From contig NZ_BMUG01000006.1 of the NCBI RefSeq assembly GCF_014650075.1, positions 476,363 through 540,362 of the forward strand: a stretch of 64,000 nt of DNA, written 5' to 3'. The position numbers were made by a program, and so were the translations under genes. Under the pieces are notes generated by a model. It was not told the DNA's origin and ran no database searches. It saw only the letters and a program-made list of their open reading frames with translations. Positions 1-8,648 of the stretch are shown piece after piece. Every line of letters starts with the position of its first letter. The stretch's first letter is position 1. The DNA is from Streptomyces microflavus. GTDB taxonomy: Bacteria > Actinomycetota > Actinomycetes > Streptomycetales > Streptomycetaceae.

Positions 1-18
1 GGATGGGACCCTAGTGGT

Positions 19-459
19 ATGAACATCCCTTTCTTGGACAACTGGCGTAAGCGTCAGGGTGGTACGCAGGGGCACGCGCTCGCGGCCGCCGTCGAGGCAG
101 ATCCCGACGGTGTGGCCGAGCTGCTCGCCGAATGCGAACTGCTGCGTGCCCGGGCGGGGCAGCAAGGGCTCGAACTCGATGACACCCCAGCCTCGTTGGC
201 CGCGCTCGACCAGCTGCCGCCCCGCTGGCGCGACGATCCCGAGGAGCTGCCCTGGCTGGGCAACGACGCCGGCCTCTACCTGGGCACCGTCATCGTGCGC
301 ACCGTGCCGGGTGCCGCCTGGGACATCTGGCCGAGCGGGCAGCCCGTGGTGCGGCTGGAGTCCGGGCGGGAGATCGACGTCGTCGCCGCCGGGCTGGACT
401 GGGCGATGGCGGGCAGCCCCGAGCTCTCGCAGGTGTACGCGGAGTCGGCCGAGAACTGA
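19..459 (+). CDS. Conserved hypothetical protein (possibly DUF6278)
   Basis: A 146-residue, acidic, apparently cytosolic protein with no signal peptide or membrane segment. It has a leucine/glutamate-rich helical part (about residues 25-70), then a region rich in Trp, Gly and hydrophobic beta-type segments containing WLGNDAGLYLGTV and ending in a short acidic tail. It resembles a protein family found throughout Streptomyces that I believe is named DUF6278, but I cannot run a search and know no function. It stands alone, 134 bp before the ABC transporter operon, so no role in transport is implied. The start is the first ATG and lacks an obvious Shine-Dalgarno sequence. Confidence 0.75.
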   Translation: MNIPFLDNWRKRQGGTQGHALAAAVEADPDGVAELLAECELLRARAGQQGLELDDTPASLAALDQLPPRWRDDPEELPWLGNDAGLYLGTVIVRTVPGAAWDIWPSGQPVVRLESGREIDVVAAGLDWAMAGSPELSQVYAESAEN

Positions 460-593
460 GACCGCCGCCAGGAAGCTGTCATTTGGAGATAAACAGCCTT
501 ATGCACCATTTGCGCGTGTCGGGTGCGAAGTCCCTTTCCGGGATGGATAGTTTGCGCTGACCTCGACACAGCGACAAGTGGGTAGGGCAGCGC

Positions 594-1337
594 ATGGCCG
601 TCGATCCGTTGATCGAACTGAGGGACGTCAACAAACACTTCGGAGAGTTGCACGTACTTCAGGACATCAATCTCACCGTCGGCCGCGGGGAGGTGGTGGT
701 GGTCATCGGCCCCTCCGGCTCCGGGAAATCCACGCTCTGCCGGGCGGTCAACCGGCTGGAGACGATCGAGTCCGGCTCCATCCTGATCGATGGCAAGCCC
801 CTCCCCGAGGAGGGCAAGGGCCTGGCCCAGCTCCGCGCCGAAGTCGGCATGGTCTTCCAGTCGTTCAACCTCTTCGCCCACAAGACCGTGCTGGCCAACG
901 TGTCACTGGCCCAGCTCAAGGTCCGCAAGCGCAAGAAGGAGGACGCCGACCGGCGCTCCCGGGAACTGCTGGAGCGGGTCGGCCTCGCCTCCCAGGCCGA
1001 CAAGTTCCCCGCCCAGCTCTCCGGCGGCCAGCAGCAGCGCGTGGCGATCGCCCGCGCCCTGGCCATGGACCCCAAGGCGCTGCTCTTCGACGAGCCCACC
1101 TCGGCGCTCGACCCGGAGATGATCAACGAGGTGCTGGAAGTGATGCAGCAGCTCGCCCAGGACGGCATGACCATGGTCGTGGTCACCCACGAGATGGGGT
1201 TCGCCCGGTCCGCCGCCAACCGTGTCGTCTTCATGTCCGACGGACGCGTCGTCGAGGACCGCACCCCGGAGGAGTTCTTCACCTCCCCGAACAGCGACCG
1301 TGCCAAGGACTTCCTCTCCAAGATCCTCAAGCACTGA
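594..1337 (+). CDS. gluA: Glutamate-type amino acid ABC transporter, ATP-binding protein
   Basis: Cytoplasmic ATPase that powers a polar amino acid importer. In its 247 residues it shows a Walker A motif (GPSGSGKST, residues 39-47), a Q-loop (VFQSFN near 88), the ABC signature LSGGQQQR (142-149), Walker B with catalytic Glu (LLFDEP, 163-168), a D-loop (SALD) and an H-loop His at about 199. The signature with repeated Gln and the MVFQSFNLF segment are typical of the GlnQ/GluA class. It is first of four co-directional genes (ATPase, lipoprotein, two permeases), the order of the corynebacterial/streptomycete gluABCD operon. Substrate is inferred from family; glutamine or aspartate remain possible. 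Confidence 0.9.
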   Translation: MAVDPLIELRDVNKHFGELHVLQDINLTVGRGEVVVVIGPSGSGKSTLCRAVNRLETIESGSILIDGKPLPEEGKGLAQLRAEVGMVFQSFNLFAHKTVLANVSLAQLKVRKRKKEDADRRSRELLERVGLASQADKFPAQLSGGQQQRVAIARALAMDPKALLFDEPTSALDPEMINEVLEVMQQLAQDGMTMVVVTHEMGFARSAANRVVFMSDGRVVEDRTPEEFFTSPNSDRAKDFLSKILKH

Positions 1338-1350
1338 CGGGAGGGCTTCC

Positions 1351-2283
1351 GTGTTGCGTACCAACAGTGACCGTACGGGCCGCCGCAGTACCGTCCTCGC
1401 GCTCTGCCTCCTGCTCGCCGTGCTCGCCGCGGCCTGCGGCAAGGAGGGCAGCCCGCCGGTCAAGGGTCCGAAGGCCGAGGCGCTGCCCGTCTACCAGGTG
1501 GACAAGGGCTTCGAACTGCCCGAGTCCGCCACCTGGCGGAAGGCCGAACGGCGCGGCCATCTGATCGTCGGCGCCAAGGAGGACCAGCCCTATCTGGGCG
1601 AGAAGGACCCGGCCAGCGGTGTCTACTCCGGCTTCGACATCGAGATCGCCCGGATGATGGCGGCCTCGCTCGGCTTCGAACCGAAGACGATCCGCTTCCG
1701 GACGATCGCCTCCGCCAACCGCGAGACCGCCCTCCAGAACGGCCAGATCGACTACTACGTCGGCACCTACACCATCAACGACATGCGCAAGAAGCTCGTC
1801 GGCTTCGCCGGGCCGTACTACCTGGCCGGCCAGGGGCTCCTGGTGCGCACCGACGAGAACGACATCAAGGGTCCCCAGGACCTGGCCGGCAGGACCGTCT
1901 GCTCGGCCGCCGGCACCACCCCCTACCAGCGCATCGCCGAGGAGTACCCGAAGGCGGTCCTCGTCGCCTACGACACCTACTCGGTCTGCGTCGACAACCT
2001 GCTGACCTACCAGGTCGACGCCGTCACCACCGACGACGCCATCCTGCTGGGCTTCGCGGCCAAGGCGCCCGACGAGATGAAGGTCGTCGGCAAGTCCTTC
2101 TCCGAGGAGCCGTACGGCATCGGCGTGCAGCGCTCCGACAACGCGCTGCGGTTCGCCCTCGACGACGCGCTGGAGGCGAACGAGAAGAACGGCAACTGGA
2201 AGAAGGCGTTCGAAGCGACGCTGGGGCTCTCCGGAGTGCCCGCGCCGACCCCGCCGCCCATCGACCGCTACCCGGCGAACTGA
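1351..2283 (+). CDS. gluB: Glutamate-type ABC transporter substrate-binding lipoprotein
   Basis: Extracytoplasmic solute-binding protein feeding the GluCD permeases. I take GTG 1351 as start because it lies 13 bp after the ATPase gene with a GAGGG ribosome site just upstream; longer in-frame starts would overlap gluA. The 310-residue product then has an arginine-rich N-terminus, a hydrophobic stretch and a lipobox LAAAC with Cys29, so it should be lipid-anchored. The body has the periplasmic-binding fold hallmarks of polar amino acid binders: GFDIEIARMMAASLG, and a hinge segment with a YYVGTYTI-type sequence. Ligand specificity is inferred from operon layout only. Confidence 0.88.
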   Translation: MLRTNSDRTGRRSTVLALCLLLAVLAAACGKEGSPPVKGPKAEALPVYQVDKGFELPESATWRKAERRGHLIVGAKEDQPYLGEKDPASGVYSGFDIEIARMMAASLGFEPKTIRFRTIASANRETALQNGQIDYYVGTYTINDMRKKLVGFAGPYYLAGQGLLVRTDENDIKGPQDLAGRTVCSAAGTTPYQRIAEEYPKAVLVAYDTYSVCVDNLLTYQVDAVTTDDAILLGFAAKAPDEMKVVGKSFSEEPYGIGVQRSDNALRFALDDALEANEKNGNWKKAFEATLGLSGVPAPTPPPIDRYPAN

Positions 2284-2299
2284 GGGGACGGCGCCACCC

Positions 2300-2944
2300 A
2301 TGGACGTACTGACAGACAACTTCTCCCTCTACGGCAAGGGCTTCCTCGGCACCGTCGAGCTGACGGTCTATTCCTCGGCCCTCGCCCTCGCCCTCGGCTT
2401 CCTCATGGCCTCCTTCCGCGTCGCGCCCGTCGGCTCGCTGCGGGTGCTGGGCACGGTCTGGGTGACCGTGCTGCGCAACACCCCGCTGACGCTGCTGTTC
2501 TTCGCGGTCCTCCTCGGCCTACCCCGGTTCGGCCTGGTGCTGCCCTTCCAGCTCTTCGCGGTCCTGGCGCTCGGCTGCTACACCTCCGCGTTCATCTGCG
2601 AGGTGCTGCGCTCGGGCATCAACACCGTGCCCACCGGCCAGGGCGAGGCCGCCCGCAGCCTCGGGATGACCTTCGGCCAGACCCTGAGCGAGGTCGTCCT
2701 GCCGCAGGCCTTCCGCTCGGTGATCCCGCCGGTCGGCTCGACCCTGATCGCACTGGCCAAGAACTCCGCCATCGCCGGGGCGTTCAGCGTCACCGAGCTC
2801 CTCGGCACCTACCGGACGCTCAACGAGCTGGGCTACAGCATCATCTGGACGTTCATCTGGATCGCCGTCGGCTACCTGATCATCACCCTCACCATCAGTG
2901 CGCTCTTCAACGTGATGGAGAAGCGCTGGGGAGTCGCACGATGA
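2300..2944 (+). CDS. gluC: Glutamate-type ABC transporter permease 1
   Basis: Inner-membrane permease of 214 residues with several hydrophobic helices and the cytoplasmic EAA loop (GQGEAARSLGM, about residues 113-123) that docks to the ATPase. Belongs to the HisM/GlnP-type amino acid permease family and is near the usual length. The ATG has a GAGGGGA ribosome site. Its stop overlaps the next start (ATGA at 2941-2944), so the two permeases are probably translated together and form a heterodimer. Confidence 0.9.
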   Translation: MDVLTDNFSLYGKGFLGTVELTVYSSALALALGFLMASFRVAPVGSLRVLGTVWVTVLRNTPLTLLFFAVLLGLPRFGLVLPFQLFAVLALGCYTSAFICEVLRSGINTVPTGQGEAARSLGMTFGQTLSEVVLPQAFRSVIPPVGSTLIALAKNSAIAGAFSVTELLGTYRTLNELGYSIIWTFIWIAVGYLIITLTISALFNVMEKRWGVAR

Positions 2945-3807
2945 CCCAACTACCCACGGCCACCGCGCTCTACGACATCCCCGGACCGCAGACCCGCAAG
3001 CGACACCTCCTGTACGGGATCGTCTCGACCGTCGTGATCCTCGCGCTCGTCGGCTGGATCATCTATCTGCTCTTCGACACCGACCAGTTCACCGCCGAGA
3101 AGTGGCGCCCCTTCCAGTACAAGGGCATCCAGGAACTGCTCCTGCGCGGCCTCGGCAACACGCTCAAGGCGTTCGCGTACGCCGCCGTCCTCTCCCTCGC
3201 CCTGGGCGCGGTCCTCGCGGTCGGCCGGCTCTCCGTGCACCGCGCGGTGCGCTGGATCTCCACCCTGCTGGTCGAGTTCTTCCGGGCCATGCCGGTGCTG
3301 GTGATGATCTTCTTCATCTTCGTGGCGCTGAAGGTGCAGGCGCTGCCCGCCCTGGTCGCCGGACTGACCCTCTACAACGGCTCGGTCCTCGCGGAGGTCT
3401 TCCGGACCGGGATCAACTCCGTGGACCGCGGCCAGCGGGAGGCCGCGTACGCCCTCGGGATGCGCAAGACGCAGGTCACGACGTTCGTCCTGGCTCCCCA
3501 GGCGGTACGCGCGATGCTGCCGACCATCATCAGTCAGCTGGTGGTCGCACTCAAGGACACCTCACTGGGTTACCTGATCACCTACGAGGAATTCCTCCAC
3601 GCGGGGAAGCTGATCGCGTCGAATCTCGACTACGATCTTCCCTTCATCCCTGTCGTGATGGTGATCTCTCCGATCTACATCGGCATGTGCATGTTGCTCT
3701 CGTGGTTCGCCACCTGGGTGGCGCGAAGGCAGCGGCGCAATCCGAGGACGGAGGCGGTGGGGGTGGCCCCGGCCGAGTCGGGGAAGCTGCTGCCGGGAGG
3801 GCAGTAG
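2941..3807 (+). CDS. gluD: Glutamate-type ABC transporter permease 2
   Basis: Second permease of the importer, 288 residues. It is longer than its partner because of a cytoplasmic N-terminus before the first membrane helix (about residues 24-45) and an extra periplasmic loop. The EAA loop GQREAAYALGM is clear. The hydrophilic C-terminal tail is basic then Gly/Pro-rich. The start overlaps the gluC stop by four bases. The gene converges on the hydrolase gene 32 bp away, and I see no strong terminator between them. Confidence 0.9.
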   Translation: MTQLPTATALYDIPGPQTRKRHLLYGIVSTVVILALVGWIIYLLFDTDQFTAEKWRPFQYKGIQELLLRGLGNTLKAFAYAAVLSLALGAVLAVGRLSVHRAVRWISTLLVEFFRAMPVLVMIFFIFVALKVQALPALVAGLTLYNGSVLAEVFRTGINSVDRGQREAAYALGMRKTQVTTFVLAPQAVRAMLPTIISQLVVALKDTSLGYLITYEEFLHAGKLIASNLDYDLPFIPVVMVISPIYIGMCMLLSWFATWVARRQRRNPRTEAVGVAPAESGKLLPGGQ

Positions 3808-3839
3808 CGGAGCATGCCCCGCCCGGCAGCAGTCGGTGA

Positions 3840-5441
3840 TCACTTCTCGCGCAGCGGGACCGAGAGATGACTCGGGTCCGTGGAGGGCGAGGAGAAGGTC
3901 AGCTGCGCGCCGGTCGGGTTGTGCTCGATGTACAGCGGATCGACGGTGTCGATCACCAGGGCGAGCCGGTGACCGGCCGGGACGTCGTAGGCCGTGGAGA
4001 ACAGCTCCAGGTCGACGGGGAACGGCCGGCCCGGCGTCTGCCCGTGGAACGTGTACGGGGCGTTGCTGACCAGCTTGCCCACGCCGAGCGGGCCGACGTC
4101 GTAGAGGTACGCGACGAAGGTGCCGCTCGACTTGGTGCTGGTGACCGTGGTGTGCAGCTCGGCGGTCCCCCGGACGCGCTGCTCGGAGCCGTACCTCTCC
4201 GACTGCCAGACGCTCGCGAAGGTGCGCGGCAGAAGCGGTACGGAGACCGTGGGCGGCAGCTTCAGGAACTGGTCCAGGGCGTTGGAGAGCAGGGTGATGC
4301 CCCCGTTGGCGCCCGAGTCGACGTTCGCCCACACCTTCTTCGTGCCGTCGAGCTGTATACGGTTCTTCGCCGCGCCCACCGACTTCCAGTCCGGGTAGCC
4401 CTCGTACCCCTTGTCGGTACGGGACTTGAGCTGGACGGGCTGCTCGGTGTCGATGCCGTTGCGCTCGCCCTTGAGGTAGCGGTCGAACCAGCGGCGGGTG
4501 CTCGTCCAGGTGTCGTTGGGCAGCCCGAACAGGCCGGTCAGCTCGGCGGTCGCGTGGTCGCCGGGGCGGAACTCCAGCCGCTTGGGGCCGGCGAGCTTCT
4601 CGTAGAACGAGGCGTACTGGTTGGGCGGGAAGATCGTGTCGCCCCAGGCGTTGCCCATCATGATCGCCGCGCCGTTGGCGTTGATCCTGTCGAGGTAGGT
4701 CGCGGGGGAGCGCTTGGCGCCCCAGGCGATCATCTCCGGTTCCTTGTCCAGCTTCGAGCCGAGGAAGTCCTTGAGCGTCTGCGACAGTTCGTCGCTGGGG
4801 CGGCCGGTGATCAGCCCGGCCCCGCCGAGCAGGGCGGCCGCCTGGAGGTGCTGGGTCCGGCCGCTGTAGATCGAGTCGATCAGGTCGGCCCAGCCGCTGA
4901 GCGCCGCCACCGCCTTGATCCGGGGGTCGTGACCGGCCGCCAGCAGGCTGATGCCCGCGCCGTAACTGACTCCGCCCATGCCGATCCGGTCCGGGTCGGC
5001 CGAGGTGTTCGCCAGCGCCCAGTCGATGACGGCGGAGGCGTCCGCGATGTCCGGCGGACCCGCCACCTCGATCTTCCCGCCGGAGAGCCAGAAGCCGCGC
5101 GAGGTGTAACTCACCACCACATAACCGGAGTCGGCGAGCTTCTGGGCCTGCGCCAGATACTCGATCTGCGGCATGGCCCAGCTGGTCGGGAAGACGATCA
5201 GCGGATGCCTCGCCCCGGCCGGGGCCGCTGCTCCGGAGGGACTGAACACATTGCCCTTGAGCGTGATGCCGCCGGAGCCGGGGATGTCGTGGAACGTCAG
5301 GTTCGGCGCGGAGGCGCTCGCCGAGGTGGGGGCGGGCGCCGCGCCGGCCGCCGGTGCCGCGCCGAGGGCGGCTCCGGTCAGCAGGACGACGGCGGTGGTG
5401 ATCGAAGCGGTGGTGCGCAGTGCCGGATTCGGACGTACCAC
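3840..5441 (-). CDS. Secreted alpha/beta hydrolase of the CocE / X-Pro dipeptidyl-peptidase type
   Basis: A 533-residue secreted serine hydrolase. A signal peptide ends near residue 34 (Ala-rich, AXA-type sites). The alpha/beta hydrolase core carries a nucleophile elbow GVSYGAG with Ser159, a likely acid Asp268 in GNAWGDTIFP and a His296 in GDHATAE. The C-terminal third (about 360-533) looks like the beta jelly-roll domain of CocE/NonD and X-Pro peptidases. The substrate could be a peptide or an ester; family membership does not decide. GTG start is chosen because a GAGGAG ribosome site lies just upstream. The gene is monocistronic, with GGTAAC repeats in its promoter region. Confidence 0.85.
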   Translation of the reverse strand: MVRPNPALRTTASITTAVVLLTGAALGAAPAAGAAPAPTSASASAPNLTFHDIPGSGGITLKGNVFSPSGAAAPAGARHPLIVFPTSWAMPQIEYLAQAQKLADSGYVVVSYTSRGFWLSGGKIEVAGPPDIADASAVIDWALANTSADPDRIGMGGVSYGAGISLLAAGHDPRIKAVAALSGWADLIDSIYSGRTQHLQAAALLGGAGLITGRPSDELSQTLKDFLGSKLDKEPEMIAWGAKRSPATYLDRINANGAAIMMGNAWGDTIFPPNQYASFYEKLAGPKRLEFRPGDHATAELTGLFGLPNDTWTSTRRWFDRYLKGERNGIDTEQPVQLKSRTDKGYEGYPDWKSVGAAKNRIQLDGTKKVWANVDSGANGGITLLSNALDQFLKLPPTVSVPLLPRTFASVWQSERYGSEQRVRGTAELHTTVTSTKSSGTFVAYLYDVGPLGVGKLVSNAPYTFHGQTPGRPFPVDLELFSTAYDVPAGHRLALVIDTVDPLYIEHNPTGAQLTFSSPSTDPSHLSVPLREK

Positions 5442-5480
5442 GGGTCACTCCTCACGCGTGTCAGTGCAAAGTGACCCGAC

Positions 5481-5535
5481 GGTAACCCCGGTTGTTTACC
5501 GCTGGTAACTACCGGGTGTGTTGCGTGAAGGTAAC
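5481..5535. repeat. GGTAAC repeats upstream of the secreted hydrolase
   Basis: Three direct GGTAAC copies (5481-5486, 5503-5508, 5530-5535) and one inverted GTTTACC (5494-5500) fall within 55 bp between the hydrolase start and the end of the L,D-transpeptidase gene. Spacing is about 22 and 27 bp. They sit where a promoter or operator for the hydrolase would be expected. Regulatory role is inferred. Confidence 0.4.
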
Positions 5536-5563
5536 GATTGTTGGACGCCGTGTCAGCAGTGGC

Positions 5564-6778
5564 TCACTTCAGTGCGCTCTTCGTCTGCCAGTCGGTCCAC
5601 GACACGTTCCACGCGCCGTACCCGTTGCCCTCGGCGACCGTGCCCTTGGCGTCTGCGCCGGTGATCTCGAACGGGTCGCCCACCCGCACCTGCCCGTAGA
5701 GCGCGGAGGCGTTGGCGTCGCTCATGCCGAGACAGCCCGAGCTGCGGTTGGCGTTGCCGAAGTAGCCGGAGTTCCACGGTGCGGCGTGGGCGTACATCCC
5801 CGACCAGGTCAGCCGCATCGAGTAGTCGACCATCTTGTCGTACGCGTCGCCGAGGCCCACCGTCTCGGAGCGCATGTTGATCGTGCCCTCCTTCGACATC
5901 AGGACGGCCGTACCCCGCCAGGACGCCTTGTCGCCGCCCGGCGTACCGCCCGACATCGGGGCGTCCAGCACCTGCTTGCCGTCGCGGTGCAGGGAGAGCC
6001 GGTGCCCGTCGAGGTCGACCTTGACCACCTGGGCCGCTCCGATGGTGAACGTGGTCGTGTAGTCACGGACGAACCAGCCGCCGTCCGCGCCCGTGTCGAT
6101 GCCGTTCAGCTCCGCGGCCAGGGTCACCTTCGTCCCCGGCTTCCAGTACTCCTTGGGCCGCCAGTCGATGCGGTCCTTGCCCGAGTAGTCCTGCAGCCAG
6201 CCCCAGGAGCCCTCGGTGCTGTTCGAGGTGGACACCTTCAGGGCCTTCTCCACCGCCGCCTTGTTCTTCACCGGGTGGTCGAAGACGACCGATAGCGGCT
6301 GGGCGATACCGACCGTGGTGTTCTTGCCCGGCGCGAGCGACAGCTTGTTGACCTTCTCCGCATCGGCGGTCGTGAACGTGGCCGTGTCGCTGCCGCCGTC
6401 CGCGTCCTTCGCCTCGACGGTGTACGCGGTCCCCGGCGCGGCGACCCGCTCGGATATCCAGGTCCGGCCGTCGGCGGATATCTTCCCGGCCAGGGCACCG
6501 CCCTCGCCCGCCGTCACCGACACCGTCTTCAGCTTGCCCTGTGCCAGCGTGACCTTCACCGGTCCGCCCGGGGCCGCCGCCCCGCCCCGGAGGTTCACCG
6601 AGATGCTGGTCTCCGGCGCCTTGCCGTCCGCGCCGGCCTGCGCGGCGGAACCGGCCGCTCCGCCGCCCGAGCAGGCCGTGAGGGCGGCGGCGAGCAGCGC
6701 CGCCGGGACGGTCAGGGCGAGCCGGGCGCTCCGGCGGGCCGGAGCGGTACGACGGATGCGCGGGCGTGCAGAACTCAA
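5564..6778 (-). CDS. L,D-transpeptidase lipoprotein with Ig-like domains
   Basis: Cell-wall enzyme that would make 3-3 peptidoglycan cross-links or attach proteins to the wall. I choose the TTG at 6778 because a GGAGG ribosome site lies eight bases upstream and it places a basic N-terminus, hydrophobic helix and lipobox LTAC (Cys36) at the start; the upstream open frame runs into the promoter of the neighbour. Two Ig-like domains follow (about residues 50-270), then a YkuD domain with the HAAPW...SSGCLGM motif, giving catalytic His331 and Cys349. The arrangement matches mycobacterial LdtMt2-like enzymes. 404 residues, standard for actinomycetes. Confidence 0.9.
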   Translation of the reverse strand: MSSARPRIRRTAPARRSARLALTVPAALLAAALTACSGGGAAGSAAQAGADGKAPETSISVNLRGGAAAPGGPVKVTLAQGKLKTVSVTAGEGGALAGKISADGRTWISERVAAPGTAYTVEAKDADGGSDTATFTTADAEKVNKLSLAPGKNTTVGIAQPLSVVFDHPVKNKAAVEKALKVSTSNSTEGSWGWLQDYSGKDRIDWRPKEYWKPGTKVTLAAELNGIDTGADGGWFVRDYTTTFTIGAAQVVKVDLDGHRLSLHRDGKQVLDAPMSGGTPGGDKASWRGTAVLMSKEGTINMRSETVGLGDAYDKMVDYSMRLTWSGMYAHAAPWNSGYFGNANRSSGCLGMSDANASALYGQVRVGDPFEITGADAKGTVAEGNGYGAWNVSWTDWQTKSALK

Positions 6779-6956
6779 CGGAAAAACCTCCAGGGCAGCA
6801 AGACTCGACAGGTGAGAGGCGTTTTCCCCCCTCTCGGGTTCCGTTTCCCCCATGTCGGGTTCCGCCCGCACTGCCCGCACCACCCGACCGACCGGCGCCC
6901 GACCGCGCGGAGTACCCTCCACCGTCGGCCAGAACCTCGGAACGCGGGAGAGACCA

Positions 6957-8603
6957 GTGGGCAGAACCTTCGAGCCCGATGCGCCCCCGGCCCGGTCCGC
7001 CTCCGTCCTGCGCAGCGGGGCCGTGATGGCGGCGGGCTCCGTCGTCTCCCGCGCCACCGGGTTCGTCCGCTCGGCGGTCGTCGTCGCCGCGCTCGGCACC
7101 GGGCTGACCGCCGACGGCTACACGGTCGCCAACACCGTCCCCAACATCCTCTACATCCTGCTCATCGGCGGCGCCCTCAACGCGGTCTTCGTCCCCGAGC
7201 TGGTCCGGGCCGCCAAGGAGCACGCCGACGGGGGAGCGGCGTACACCGACCGGCTGCTCACCCTGTGCGCCGTCGGCCTTCTCGCACTCACCGGGCTCGC
7301 CGTGGCCGCTGCCCCGCTGATCGTCGGCGTGTACACCGACTACGACGGCCGGCAGGCCGAGCTGACGGTCGCGCTGGCCCGCTACTGCCTGCCGCAGATC
7401 CTCTTCTACGGCCTGTTCACCCTGCTCGGCCAGGTCCTCAACGCCCGGGGCCGGTTCGGCGCGATGATGTGGACCCCGGTCCTCAACAACGTAGTGATCA
7501 TCGGGGTGTTCGGGCTCTACATCGCCGTCGCCGCGAACTCCGCGGGCACCCTCTCGGACACCGACGCCCAGCTCCTCGGCTGGGGCACCACCGCCGGGAT
7601 AGCCGTGCAGACCCTCGCCCTGATCCCCGCGCTGCGCGCCGCCCGGTTCCGCTGGCGGCCCCGCTTCGACTGGCGCGGCAGCGGGCTGACCCGGCCGATG
7701 CGCTCGGCCGGCTGGCTCGTGCTGCTGGTCCTCACCAACCAGCTCGCCTACTGGGTCGTCACCCGGCTCTCCACCACCGCCGGGCAGGAGGCGTTCGAGC
7801 AGCAGGTGGCGGGCGGGGCGGGCTACACCGCGTACAGCTACGCCTACCAGCTCTGGGTCGTCCCGCAGGGCATCATCACCGTCTCGCTCGTCACCGCGCT
7901 GATGCCCCGGATGAGCCGGGCGGCGGCCGACGGGGACCTCGCCGGGGTGCGGCGCGATGTCGCGTACGCCCTGCGGACCAGCGCCGCCGTCGTGGTGCCC
8001 GCCGCCACCGCACTGCTGGTGCTCGCGCCGTGGGTGATGGGTTCCGTCTTCGGGTACGGGCGCACCACCGACGCCGACATCACGGTGATGGCCGGAATCA
8101 TGGTGGCCTTCGCGCCGGGGCTGATCGCCTTCTCCGGGCAGTACGTCCTCTCCCGCGGCTTCTACGCGATGAGCGACACCCGCACCCCGTTCCTGCTCAA
8201 CCTGGTGGTCGCCGCCGTCAACGCGGGCCTCTCGGCCGCCGCCTACTGGCTGCTGCCCGCCCGCTGGGCCGTGACCGGGATGGCCGGGGCGAGCACGGTG
8301 GCCTTCACCGTCGGCTTCGCCGTCACCGGGTACGTCCTGGCCCGGCGGGTCTCGGCCACCGGCACCGGGTCCCTGCTCCGCTCGCCCACCGTCGGCACGC
8401 ACCTCCGGCTGATCGCCGCCTGCCTGCCCGCCGGTGCGCTCGCCTACGGGGCCGCCCGCGCGGCCGAGGGCGCGGGGGACGTGGCGGCCGCCGGGGCGGG
8501 GGCCCTCGCACTGCTGCTCGTCGTGGTGCTGCTGGCCCGGCCGTTCGGGATCGGCGAGATCACCGCGATGGTGGACGGCGGCCGGGCCCGGCTGCGGCGC
8601 TGA
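6957..8603 (+). CDS. MurJ/MviN-family lipid II flippase-like membrane protein
   Basis: Polytopic membrane protein of about 548 residues with roughly fourteen hydrophobic helices, opening with a MviN-like SGAVMAAGSVVSRATGFVRS segment. Family members flip lipid-linked precursors, classically lipid II, across the membrane. GTG 6957 is preferred because of its GGGAGAG ribosome site and because it leaves room for the divergent promoters; an ATG at 6852 would add 35 low-complexity residues. It faces the L,D-transpeptidase gene across a short shared region, so both neighbours act on the cell wall. Streptomycetes have several paralogues and this one is not next to chromosome-partitioning genes, so it may not be the essential copy. 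Confidence 0.85.
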   Translation: MGRTFEPDAPPARSASVLRSGAVMAAGSVVSRATGFVRSAVVVAALGTGLTADGYTVANTVPNILYILLIGGALNAVFVPELVRAAKEHADGGAAYTDRLLTLCAVGLLALTGLAVAAAPLIVGVYTDYDGRQAELTVALARYCLPQILFYGLFTLLGQVLNARGRFGAMMWTPVLNNVVIIGVFGLYIAVAANSAGTLSDTDAQLLGWGTTAGIAVQTLALIPALRAARFRWRPRFDWRGSGLTRPMRSAGWLVLLVLTNQLAYWVVTRLSTTAGQEAFEQQVAGGAGYTAYSYAYQLWVVPQGIITVSLVTALMPRMSRAAADGDLAGVRRDVAYALRTSAAVVVPAATALLVLAPWVMGSVFGYGRTTDADITVMAGIMVAFAPGLIAFSGQYVLSRGFYAMSDTRTPFLLNLVVAAVNAGLSAAAYWLLPARWAVTGMAGASTVAFTVGFAVTGYVLARRVSATGTGSLLRSPTVGTHLRLIAACLPAGALAYGAARAAEGAGDVAAAGAGALALLLVVVLLARPFGIGEITAMVDGGRARLRR

Positions 8604-8648
8604 GCCCGAAGCCGTACGCCTGGTGCTCGTGGTGCTCCTGGGCGTGGT

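Noticed and set aside
6852..6956. An N-terminal extension of the MurJ-like protein from ATG 6852.
   Set aside because: It is Arg/Thr/Pro-rich, would overlap the divergent promoter, and GTG 6957 has a better ribosome site.
6779..7099. Upstream extension of the L,D-transpeptidase.
   Set aside because: It would put a signal peptide and lipobox about 107 residues inside the protein; TTG 6778 has a GGAGG site.
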